Shown here: one piece after another, positions 15,102 to 20,378 of the stretch | How positions within the stretch are numbered: position 1 is the first letter of the stretch | Layout of the letters: the number at the start of each line of letters is the position of its first letter | Assembly (NCBI GenBank): GCA_948571325.1 | Contig: CAOZKB010000013.1 | Coordinates: forward strand, 1 to 20,378 | Direction: 5' to 3' | DNA: 20,378 nucleotides | DNA from: an uncultured Candidatus Saccharibacteria bacterium | GTDB lineage: Bacteria; Patescibacteriota; Saccharimonadia; Saccharimonadales; Saccharimonadaceae | Position numbers and translations under genes: made by a program | Notes under the pieces: model-generated | The model's input: the letters and a program-made list of their open reading frames with translations, nothing else | Databases searched by the model: none | What the model was told of the DNA's origin: nothing

Positions 15102-15872
15102 TCAGCGATCGTTATACCACCTTTCGTAAATTTTCTCGTCATGCGCAATGAATCTCTCCGCCATTCTGAGTTCCTCTGGAAAGTAAAAAACGAATGGCCT
15201 GGGTGAACCAAACCTAGCCTTACGCCAGTTTTTAATCAGGGCATTATGAACCCGGAATGGTCCATTGATCTTTGAGGGGCGCCGGTAGTGTATCTCACCA
15301 TGTGTTCTGCAGGACTTATCTTGCGACCCATCATCATCCTCCTCAGGAAAACTTAAGATATCACCCAGGATACTCGCTCGTTGAATTAACTCATCCAGGC
15401 GTTCACGGTTATCTGCCTCCATCTCTGTCTCCGCATTTGTTATTGTCGTTCCTGATTTGTTGACTGGCCAACTATCAGTATTGTCCGCTGTGTCTAAGCT
15501 ATGACTGCCTGAAGCTATCCCAGCTATCTTTTTCATCTGTGCTTCCAACCGTGCTACTCGCTCCGTTAGATCCTGATTTTCCGCTTCCATGTGCTCAACG
15601 CGAGCCTGCTCTTGCAATTTATGCTGAAACTGTAAAGTTTTTGTTACCGTCATAATGGTATCGGTACCAAGTGCAAAAAGCTCACTTTTCGTTCCGTCGC
15701 TTTGTAACAGCCGAAAAACTCCTCGTTTCAACTCCGTGTCTATTAACACTACATCTAAACCGAGCGCTTTAGTGACGCCTAGTAGATCTACGCATGCTTT
15801 TAAGAACTCCCAATTTCGCTCGCGCCATTCCGAGTCCTGCTGTTCTAGCCACGGCTCCATTCTTTCCATCAT
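15102..15872 (-). CDS. Unknown protein with central coiled coil
   Basis: Start set at the third in-frame ATG because AGGAGG then lies 8 nt upstream; the ATG at 15878 touches the ribosome site, and another ATG lies at 15869. The product is about 256 aa. An N-terminal helical part (WLEQQDSEWRERNWEF) is followed by a compact mixed segment with VVLIDTELKRGVFRLL. A heptad-like helix lies at about residues 84-117 (VEHMEAENQDLTERVARLEA), then a Ser/Thr/Asp-rich linker with an acidic FPEEDDDG stretch, and a basic, aromatic C-terminus (WRKARFG, FYFPEELRMAERF). No signal peptide or membrane segment is seen. No family is recognised. The gene follows its partner by about a dozen nt, with the partner's stop next to this ribosome site, so they form an operon. 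Confidence 0.72.
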   Translation of the reverse strand: MMERMEPWLEQQDSEWRERNWEFLKACVDLLGVTKALGLDVVLIDTELKRGVFRLLQSDGTKSELFALGTDTIMTVTKTLQFQHKLQEQARVEHMEAENQDLTERVARLEAQMKKIAGIASGSHSLDTADNTDSWPVNKSGTTITNAETEMEADNRERLDELIQRASILGDILSFPEEDDDGSQDKSCRTHGEIHYRRPSKINGPFRVHNALIKNWRKARFGSPRPFVFYFPEELRMAERFIAHDEKIYERWYNDR

Positions 15873-15884
15873 TTCCATCCCCTC

Positions 15885-16133
15885 CTATCTGGCCCAGAGT
15901 CGAATTCCGTCTTGTAACAAACTGTCTAAAATCTCCACTTGCATTGGTGCTAGGGAAGACTCATCACCTAACGAAAACGTCACTGGCGATACAGTGATTT
16001 CATTTGGGAACTCGATACTAATATCCAACTCCTTGGTTTGATCTAGTAACCTTTTCAGAGCTCTTGTAAAACTCTGATCGATAATCCCTTTTGTCAACAA
16101 GCTATCTAACAATTGACTAGTTGCCATTACCAT
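15885..16133 (-). CDS. Unknown 82-aa protein, first gene of a two-gene operon
   Basis: Start set at the ATG at 16133 because AGGAGGGC lies about 9 nt upstream; an in-frame TTG at 16178 would translate through that ribosome site. The product has two helices (ATSQLLDSLLTKGI and QSFTRALKRLLDQ), a strand-rich middle (ISIEFPNEITVSPVTFSL) and a last helix (MQVEILDSLLQDGIRLW). It is probably cytoplasmic. I recognise no family. Small size plus a tightly coupled larger partner suggests that the two products act together, but no toxin-antitoxin family motif is visible. A folded leader of about 175 nt precedes it. Confidence 0.65.
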   Translation of the reverse strand: MVMATSQLLDSLLTKGIIDQSFTRALKRLLDQTKELDISIEFPNEITVSPVTFSLGDESSLAPMQVEILDSLLQDGIRLWAR

Positions 16134-16309
16134 GTTTTTTGCCCTCCTTTTTGCCCTAAGCCATTTCGAGCAGCTCAAAATCCAGAAATCTTAGAAGATT
16201 TCTATTCTCGGCTTAGTGGTTGAATCCGTCATCATTGCTACAGGGAACTAGTTTTTGCCAACTTCATTACTCAGAAAAGAACCAGAAATTAGCCAAAAAC
16301 TAACCCTAT
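16134..16309 (-). promoter_or_regulatory. Folded leader of the two-gene unknown operon
   Basis: Two structures are visible. AGAAATCTT and AAGATTTCT form a perfect 9-bp stem with a 2-nt gap (16184-16203), and CTAAGCC with GGCTTAG on either side can close it from outside. Upstream in the transcript, the segment around AACTAGTTTTTGCC and the segment AGCCAAAAACTAACCC can pair imperfectly. The leader ends at the AGGAGGGC ribosome site. No known riboswitch was recognised. Confidence 0.4.
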
Positions 16310-16315
16310 CCTTCC

Positions 16316-16344
16316 ATTATAGCACACATTACATAAAAAGTCAA
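16316..16344 (-). promoter_or_regulatory. Promoter of the two-gene unknown operon
   Basis: Minus strand: TTGACT at 16339-16344, 17 bp ending TGTGC, perfect TATAAT at 16316-16321. Predicted start is near 16309. Confidence 0.88.
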
Positions 16345-16394
16345 TACTCCGGCGACTAAGCTCCGTTTATGACATTTACTAAACCCATGAGATA

Positions 16395-16403
16395 TGGTAT
16401 ATT
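16395..16403 (+). promoter_or_regulatory. Extended -10 promoter of the CDF gene, leaderless
   Basis: TGGTATATT with the hexamer at 16398-16403, and the ATG exactly 6 nt later. No ribosome site is present. The element GATATGGTAT is shared with uvrB. It lies about 50 bp from the divergent promoter at 16316-16344. Confidence 0.7.
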
Positions 16404-16409
16404 ACAATA

Positions 16410-17543
16410 ATGACGCCAAAAAATTCTCACAAACATGCTGCGGCTCGTCAAAAAATCATCATCCGCACTAGTCTTATTGGTATTTTGACTAACGTGGTTT
16501 TAGTAATCTTTAAATCCGCCGTGGGACTTGTTTCTGGTTCGATTGCTATTGTACTGGATGCTGTGAATAATGCCACGGATGTTCTCTCGTCTGTTGTAAC
16601 AATCATCGGCGCGAAGTTAGCTGGACGCAAGCCTGATCGCGAGCATCCTTATGGTCACGGTCGTTTCGAATATTTTTCTGCGCTAGTAGTGGGTATAATT
16701 ATTCTTGTGGCGGGCTTGGCGGCGTTATTCGAATCAATCCCTAAAATATTCCAACCTGAGCTAGCGGATTACTCCTGGCCATCTTTCGTGGTGATTCTCG
16801 CGGCGGTCGCTACTAAATTCTTGCTCGGCAGCTACGTTAAACATACTGGGCGCAAGGTTAATTCTGGTAGTCTCATTGCCTCTGGGATGGATGCACTGTT
16901 TGATGCGGCGCTTTCTTTTACGACTCTAATTGGTATCGTGGTGAATGTCTTTTGCCACGTCAGCATCGATGGTATTCTTGGCGCGGGTATTGCGTTGTTT
17001 ATTATTTATTCAAGTTTGAGTATTCTGGCTGAGTCCGCTATGGACTTACTGGGTGGCCAGGTCGACGCCGAACTAGCCCAGAAAATCCGTGACCTCGCCC
17101 TTAGTTACCCCGAAGTTAATGGTGCTTATGATCTAATGTTGCATAATTACGGGCCCTCCACCCTGTTGGGCTCTCTACAGATTCAAGTCCCTGACGAGAT
17201 GACTGCGCACGATGTCCATCATCTCACTAGCGCCATCACGCGCCAAGTTTTTCGCGAATTTGGCGTGATCCTAACGATTGGCATTTATGCTGAACATACC
17301 GAAACTCCCAAACATAAAAACATCCGTGAATACCTTGAGCGTTATATTTCACGCTGCCCCGAAATTCTGCAGATGCACGGTTTCTATGTAGATGAAGACT
17401 TACGACTCATCGTTTTTGATCTGGTGATAGAGCATGAGCTGCGAGATAAAATGCAGGTTAAGCGTAAAGTTGAACGCGCGATGCGCCATAAATTTCCCGC
17501 CTATAAGTGTTGCATTACCCTTGATATCGATACCGAGCATTAA
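16410..17543 (+). CDS. Cation diffusion facilitator, probable Mn(II) exporter type
   Basis: A 377-aa membrane antiporter of the CDF family with about six membrane helices in residues 20-220 and a cytoplasmic C-terminal domain. The transport site is formed by TM2 and TM5: here N53-x3-D57 (LDAVNNATDVLSS) and D161-x3-D165 (MDALFDAAL). An N-D/D-D site is characteristic of MntE-like manganese exporters, whereas Zn exporters usually carry H-D or D-D in TM2. The conserved loop HPYGHGRFEYFSAL follows TM2. The ~90 C-terminal residues beyond the usual CDF dimer domain (from about 290) resemble a second copy of that fold. Role: metal efflux driven by proton exchange; Mn specificity is an inference from four residues. 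The gene starts 6 nt after a -10 box with no ribosome site. No plus-strand terminator is evident downstream. Confidence 0.93.
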   Translation: MTPKNSHKHAAARQKIIIRTSLIGILTNVVLVIFKSAVGLVSGSIAIVLDAVNNATDVLSSVVTIIGAKLAGRKPDREHPYGHGRFEYFSALVVGIIILVAGLAALFESIPKIFQPELADYSWPSFVVILAAVATKFLLGSYVKHTGRKVNSGSLIASGMDALFDAALSFTTLIGIVVNVFCHVSIDGILGAGIALFIIYSSLSILAESAMDLLGGQVDAELAQKIRDLALSYPEVNGAYDLMLHNYGPSTLLGSLQIQVPDEMTAHDVHHLTSAITRQVFREFGVILTIGIYAEHTETPKHKNIREYLERYISRCPEILQMHGFYVDEDLRLIVFDLVIEHELRDKMQVKRKVERAMRHKFPAYKCCITLDIDTEH

Positions 17544-17556
17544 ATTCAAAATCCCA

Positions 17557-17591
17557 AATATAAAAATCCCCCAGGCGTCACCGCCCAGGGG
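17557..17591 (-). terminator. Minus-strand intrinsic terminator ending the hairpin chain
   Basis: On the minus strand CCCC-TG-GGCG, a GTGA (GNRA) tetraloop and CGCC-TG-GGGG form an 8-bp stem with a small internal loop, then ATTTTTATATTT follows. No T-tract exists on the plus-strand side, so it belongs to the minus-strand transcript and not to the CDF gene. Confidence 0.8.
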
Positions 17592-17848
17592 TCTTGGGCC
17601 TTAGCCCTACCTGTTGGGAGTATATACATACTTACTCCCGCTTCGCCGACCGTTCCGTTCCACTTCTCCCAGAAGTGATGTGATTTGGCTTAAGCGCCTA
17701 GTCACTCAGCCGGCTGCGCCACTAATTCGGGGTTATTGCCCCATCTCGCCCTCGCGTTGTCAAACTCTCAGGTTTGGTCGCTTGGCGAGCCGTTCCATAT
17801 GGAAAACGGTTCCAGGCTGGAACCAACTCTCCCTAGCTAGGGAGAGTT
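17566..17848 (-). ncRNA. Candidate structured RNA: chain of hairpins after the 138-aa gene
   Basis: About 280 nt with no gene but almost continuous local pairing. Stems in plus coordinates: 17825-17848 (24-bp perfect palindrome at the stop codon of the upstream gene), 17808-17824 (GGTTCCA/TGGAACC), 17790-17809 (CCGTT/AACGG plus TTCCATATGGAA), 17745-17789 (CTCGCC/GGCGAG enclosing GCG/CGC and CAAAC/GTTTG), 17729-17742 (GGGG/CCCC), a less certain domain at 17686-17721 with AGCCGGCT, 17661-17677 (CACTTCT/AGAAGTG), 17616-17639 (GGGAGTA/TACTCCC), 17596-17607 (GGGC/GCCC) and the terminator. Orientation comes from the terminator. It is either a long structured 3' UTR or a processed non-coding RNA. 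No known RNA family is recognised. Confidence 0.55.
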
Positions 17849-18263
17849 ACAATAACGCTACTTGTGGTTGATTAAGTGATAGGAACTGACCTACCGTCTT
17901 TATCAGCCCACTCGGCGCTGGCAGCTGGTTGAGACTCTCTGGTGCCGTATATTTCCGCAATTGGTATTGCTTCATATACTCTAGCACCTGACAGAAAACC
18001 TCATAGTCTTCATCCTCCAGCAGACTAAACTGGATGGCTTCTGGCCACAAAGAGCTTTTCAGGATGGCGGCGTCCTCGGCACGCCACATTTCGGCGTCCA
18101 GAGCCTCCACCTCTTGCTCATGCTGACGATATCTCTGCCACGCCAGCCAGCGGTCCACTGTTGTACGTTCTAAGCCGCCAGAGGTTTTCTTCACCTCCTT
18201 GACTGCCCTTTCCCTGAATGCCGTCCTTCCGAACAAGTCTAAGACTTCCTCTACTTTTTCCAT
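17847..18263 (-). CDS. Unknown 138-aa helical protein
   Basis: Start set at the ATG at 18263 because GAGGT lies about 7 nt upstream; an in-frame ATG 39 codons earlier has no ribosome site and encodes a basic, low-complexity extension. The product MEKVEEVLDLFGR... is highly charged and mostly helical. It contains ERTTVDRWLAWQRYRQHEQ, then an acidic stretch and VFCQVLEYMKQYQLRKY, and ends in VGQFLSLNQPQVALL. The first half could be a small DNA- or RNA-binding helical domain, but no family motif is certain. No membrane segment or signal peptide is seen. The stop codon overlaps a 24-bp palindrome that begins the hairpin chain. Confidence 0.65.
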   Translation of the reverse strand: MEKVEEVLDLFGRTAFRERAVKEVKKTSGGLERTTVDRWLAWQRYRQHEQEVEALDAEMWRAEDAAILKSSLWPEAIQFSLLEDEDYEVFCQVLEYMKQYQLRKYTAPESLNQLPAPSGLIKTVGQFLSLNQPQVALL

Positions 18264-18612
18264 AGTGTTACCTCGCTTTCTGTCCGCTTTTCGGCGCGAA
18301 CTGCCGTAAATGTTGCGTGATGTCGCCGGAATCGTCCCAAATCGAACCGTACGACTGACGCGTTCATCACCTACATACATAGGCGATACTTAGATTACTA
18401 AACCCCAACCTGCTGGTGCTATTTCGAATAATCCAAAACACTCAGCCTCACCCCCCAACAGGGAATTAATGATGCTAAACATCACCTATGTCAAGAAAAC
18501 GAATAGTGGCGTTAACGTACTAATACTCACAGTAAATGGACGCCAAAACCACGCTAAATACCTTAAAAATCTTATCTAGCGCACCCCTAAGCGACCCATT
18601 ACCAGGGCTTAT
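18264..18612 (-). promoter_or_regulatory. ~350-nt leader of the 138-aa gene
   Basis: This stretch lies between the predicted start near 18612 and the ATG at 18263. I see no recognisable riboswitch and no strong hairpin comparable to those of the other leaders. An in-frame upstream extension of the gene covers 18264-18380 and could be translated if the ATG at 18380 is used. Confidence 0.35.
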
Positions 18613-18618
18613 ACCTCT

Positions 18619-18647
18619 ATTCTAGCACGCCGTAAGCATTTTGTCAA
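18619..18647 (-). promoter_or_regulatory. Promoter of the 138-aa gene
   Basis: Minus strand: TTGACA at 18642-18647, 17 bp beginning AAATGCTTA and ending GTGC, TAGAAT at 18619-18624. The spacer is very like that of the rpsJ promoter (AAACGCTTA...TGTGC). Confidence 0.82.
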
Positions 18648-18750
18648 TAGAGGAATGCTGAAAAATGCTTAAAATTACCTGAAATTTTGCCACTTTCATC
18701 CATAAAGAACCTTGTATATTGTTTACTACACCCCGCAGTGCTCTATTCTA

Positions 18751-18788
18751 GCGGCAACCGACCGTCACACGTGACGTTCTGTTGCCGC
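18751..18788. repeat. Two-tier perfect hairpin
   Basis: GCGGCAAC (18751-18758) pairs with GTTGCCGC (18781-18788), and inside it CGTCA pairs with TGACG, separated by a 4x4 internal loop (CGAC/TTCT). No T-tract follows on either strand. It lies between the terminator of the candidate small RNA and the promoter of the 138-aa gene. It may be a protein-binding site or part of a plus-strand RNA; a weak TTTACT-16-TATTCT pair at 18722-18749 points that way. Confidence 0.5.
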
Positions 18789-18792
18789 AAAC

Positions 18793-18936
18793 AAAAAGCG
18801 ACACCGCAAAGTGTCTTATTCCAATTCGTAACCATCTCTATTTTGAAACAATTACTGTGCGATGTCGCTAAGCTATGTTTCAAAATAAAGTACCACGAAC
18901 ACGCTAAAAAATGATGGTTAAATTAGAATAAGACAT
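18793..18936 (-). ncRNA. Candidate small RNA with long nested stem and terminator
   Basis: On the minus strand a perfect TATAAT (18941-18946) would start an RNA near 18934. Its 5' end (18913-18935, TGTCTTATTC then AACCATC) pairs with 18812-18836 (GATGGTTA then GAATAAGACA) in an imperfect stem of about 22 bp. Inside is a perfect 12-bp stem, TATTTTGAAACA (18876-18887) with TGTTTCAAAATA (18839-18850), and an apical loop of 25 nt. The RNA ends with GACAC-6 nt-GTGTC and GCTTTTTGTTT, an intrinsic terminator that shares bases with the outer stem. The apical loop AGCGACA is complementary to TGTCGCT in the terminator region, allowing a long-range contact. There is no good -35, and identity with 6S RNA or any family is not established. 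Confidence 0.45.
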
Positions 18937-19026
18937 TCCTATTATAAATTGCAAAGTTAATTAATGCAGGCAAAATCGCAAAAAGCGCTGAATCGCCGAA
19001 AAACCTATCAAAAATCCAAAAAACTA

Positions 19027-19055
19027 TTGACAAAACGCTTATCCTGTGCTACAAT
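19027..19055 (+). promoter_or_regulatory. Promoter of rpsJ
   Basis: TTGACA at 19027-19032, 17 bp ending CTGTGC, TACAAT at 19050-19055. A leader of about 85 nt follows, containing a small GACG/CGTC hairpin and a CCTTA/TAAGG pair that could enclose it, then an AGAAAGGA ribosome site. Confidence 0.88.
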
Positions 19056-19145
19056 GGAAACATAAGGTAATTAAAAATCAGCCTTAAACACTCATCGACG
19101 GTCCGTCTAGCGGCCATCTGAGGTTCTAAGGTAAGAAAGGAATCC

Positions 19146-19472
19146 ATGACCGAAGCTAAGAAAAACGAAGGTCTCAAAATTCGTATTCGCCTCAAGGCGT
19201 ACGATCACCGCGTGATCGATCAGAGCGCAAAACAAATCGTTGATACTGCGATTCGCACTGGCGCCACCGTATCTGGTCCAGTGCCTCTGCCAACTAAGCG
19301 CAGCACTTTCACAGTAGTAAAGTCACCGCACGTTTACAAGACTGGCGGTGAGGCTTTCGAGATGAAGGTCCACAAGCGTCTTATTGACATTTCTAACGCC
19401 ACGCCAAAAACGATCGATTCTCTGCAGAATCTTTCGCTCCCAGCCGGCGTCGATGCCGAAATTAAGATGTAA
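19146..19472 (+). CDS. rpsJ: 30S ribosomal protein S10
   Basis: A 108-aa protein matching S10 over its whole length: IRIRLKAYDHRVIDQSA at the N-terminus, the GPVPLPT loop, FTVVKSPHVYKTGGEAFEM in the centre, then the KRLIDI motif and the LPAGVDAEIKM end. It is a few residues longer than E. coli S10 (103 aa) because of the charged start MTEAKKNEG. S10 is part of the 30S head and also the NusE transcription factor. Unlike in most bacteria, it is not followed by rplC: a terminator comes at once and the next gene is convergent. tuf lies 4.6 kb upstream on the same strand, but unrelated genes on both strands intervene. Confidence 0.98.
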   Translation: MTEAKKNEGLKIRIRLKAYDHRVIDQSAKQIVDTAIRTGATVSGPVPLPTKRSTFTVVKSPHVYKTGGEAFEMKVHKRLIDISNATPKTIDSLQNLSLPAGVDAEIKM

Positions 19473-19485
19473 AAAGGCAAAAATA

Positions 19486-19518
19486 AGCACACTCCGCGAA
19501 TTATGGAGTGTGCTTTTT
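19486..19518. terminator. Bidirectional terminator between rpsJ and the surface protein gene
   Basis: AGCACACTCC (19486-19495) pairs perfectly with GGAGTGTGCT (19505-19514) around 9 nt. TTTTTG follows on the plus strand and TATTTTTGCC on the minus strand, so it can stop both convergent genes. Confidence 0.92.
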
Positions 19519-19532
19519 GTAGAGGTGCATAT

Positions 19533-20378
19533 TTAGCGGGCAAGGCAACGAATAGAGAAACCATCTGATCGTCCTTCTCCATATGCTGGCACGATATAGT
19601 CTGCACTAGTTATAACAAAATCAAAGGCGGAGCTGTTGGAAGCGGTGACGGTTGACGACCAATCATAATTGTATTCGCCACCCACTAAGTAGCGAAAATA
19701 ATTAGTAGTTGAGTCGGGACCGACGTATCCACCTCTAACGAAATACATCGGCGAAAGCGCAGGGTTTTGATGAGCGCTGTTTGCCAATATGTTATTAAGG
19801 ATTGGAGTCTTGCCAACCGATCCGCTGAGATTATAATCATTGAAATTTGGGTATTCATATGCTCGTAGTAATCGATAAAAACTTTTTTCACGGTCAAATG
19901 GGAAACCGGCTACGGTATTGCGACCGCTAGTCGGCAATTGCCACCCTTTCGGACATATGGAACTATGTGCGTCAACCAACTTGGATTCATCTTGTTCTGC
20001 ACCGCTACTAACAGCTTCTATGGCGCTACCAGCAGTGGCGGCATTCCACTGATAATGATTGCCAATGAGATAATGGGCGTTGTAGCTGCTGCCATTAACG
20101 CTAATACCGGATCCTAGATCTCTGTCTTGCCAGCCATCCCCTGCGACATTAGTCATAATGCCCTCTTGCACGCATTTTTCCAACGTCGTGCCACTAGTGA
20201 CTGGTGTGCATCCTTGGACAATATCCGGCCTATTAATCACATATTTCCCCAAATTCCAACTTCTAGAAGCCCTAAGGTTGCCGCTATCATCTGAATTTGG
20301 AATTATTGTCTCAGTATAATGAGTTGGTCCCCACTCCCGGCTTACATCCGAACTCTCCGGTTTCAACGGCAACGTCTT
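19533..20378 (-). CDS. FSMP-like surface protein, 5' end missing
   Basis: The frame is open to the window edge, so the start and any signal peptide lie beyond 20378 and 281 residues are visible. A TTG near the edge is in frame but need not be the start. Motifs: a paired-Cys segment (VQGCTPVTSGTTLEKCVQE), GWQDRDLGSG, YLIGNHYQWNAATAGS, then ICPKGWQLPTSGRN (the hallmark CPKGW.LPT), SPMYFVRGG, YDWSST and FSIRCLAR at the end. These are features of the F. succinogenes major paralogous domain, abundant on CPR cell surfaces. It is a paralog of the fragment at 1-327. An extracellular location and adhesive role are inferred. It converges on rpsJ with a shared bidirectional terminator. Confidence 0.85.
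   Translation of the reverse strand, partial: KTLPLKPESSDVSREWGPTHYTETIIPNSDDSGNLRASRSWNLGKYVINRPDIVQGCTPVTSGTTLEKCVQEGIMTNVAGDGWQDRDLGSGISVNGSSYNAHYLIGNHYQWNAATAGSAIEAVSSGAEQDESKLVDAHSSICPKGWQLPTSGRNTVAGFPFDREKSFYRLLRAYEYPNFNDYNLSGSVGKTPILNNILANSAHQNPALSPMYFVRGGYVGPDSTTNYFRYLVGGEYNYDWSSTVTASNSSAFDFVITSADYIVPAYGEGRSDGFSIRCLAR

Noticed and set aside
17614..17871. An 85-codon plus-strand ORF across the hairpin chain
   Set aside because: It overlaps many inverted repeats, has no ribosome site and runs antisense into the end of the 138-aa gene.
18264..18380. N-terminal extension of the 138-aa protein
   Set aside because: The upstream ATG has no Shine-Dalgarno, while the internal ATG at 18263 has one. 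The extension is basic and lacks recognisable structure.
18687..18914. A 75-codon plus-strand ORF
   Set aside because: It runs through the two-tier hairpin and the nested stem of the candidate RNA, lacks a ribosome site and has no protein-like features.
18793..18936. Assignment of the candidate RNA as 6S RNA
   Set aside because: The internal loop is strongly asymmetric, and no conserved 6S sequence can be confirmed by eye.

Overview
The window looks like a piece of a Candidatus Saccharibacteria (TM7) or related Patescibacteria/CPR genome. This is inferred from several things together: two surface proteins of the Fibrobacter succinogenes major paralogous (FSMP-like) type with CPKGW.LPT and SIRCLA motifs, a compact gene layout, several apparently leaderless genes, housekeeping genes with unusual insertions (UvrB), and several short proteins I cannot assign. 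TGA, TAA and TAG are all used as stops, so nothing suggests a recoded genome. No tRNA, rRNA, CRISPR array, IS element or phage gene was recognised.

Layout. 1-327: C-terminal end of an FSMP-like surface protein (+). 330-5338 (all -): an ABC efflux-type ATPase, a two-repeat FtsX/MacB permease, then an OmpR-type response regulator and its histidine kinase. A 158-bp inverted-repeat element sits between the permease and the regulator. This is a sense-and-export module. 5421-8260 (-): a DEAH-box RNA helicase (HrpB-like) with its own terminator, a strong promoter and a ~235-nt leader full of hairpins. 8444-10600 (+): uvrB, apparently leaderless, with an insertion of about 58 residues in the UvrA-binding region. 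10709-12505 (+): a possible 46-aa leaderless peptide gene, then a promoter, a long leader and an operon of an Asp/Glu-racemase-like protein and a calcineurin-like phosphoesterase, both with changed catalytic residues. 12518-13285 (+): a single unknown gene with a degenerate P-loop-like segment. 13300-14851 (+): tuf (EF-Tu), with a 3' UTR holding three ~82-bp tandem hairpin units in front of a UUCG-loop terminator. 14730-16344 (-): a doubtful 77-aa ORF and a two-gene operon of unknown proteins with a folded leader. 16410-17543 (+): a cation diffusion facilitator with an N-D/D-D metal site typical of Mn exporters. 17557-18647 (-): a 138-aa unknown protein with a ~350-nt leader and a ~280-nt 3' region that is an almost continuous chain of hairpins ending in a terminator. 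18751-18936: a hairpin and a candidate ~140-nt small RNA (-) with its own -10 box and terminator. 19027-19518 (+): rpsJ (S10), alone with its own promoter and terminator. 19533-20378 (-): a second FSMP-like surface protein, cut by the window end.

Two initiation modes can be read directly. Six promoters have TTGAC(A/T), exactly 17 bp, then a TATAAT-like -10, with Shine-Dalgarno leaders downstream; three or four also share TGTGC just before the -10. In contrast, uvrB and the CDF gene have an almost identical GATATGGTAT(A)ATTAC element whose -10 ends exactly 6 nt before the ATG, with no Shine-Dalgarno. The most distinctive content of the window is this non-coding structure: the tuf 3' repeats, the 17.6-kb hairpin chain, the 18.8-18.9-kb candidate RNA, the helicase leader and the 2.3-kb element.
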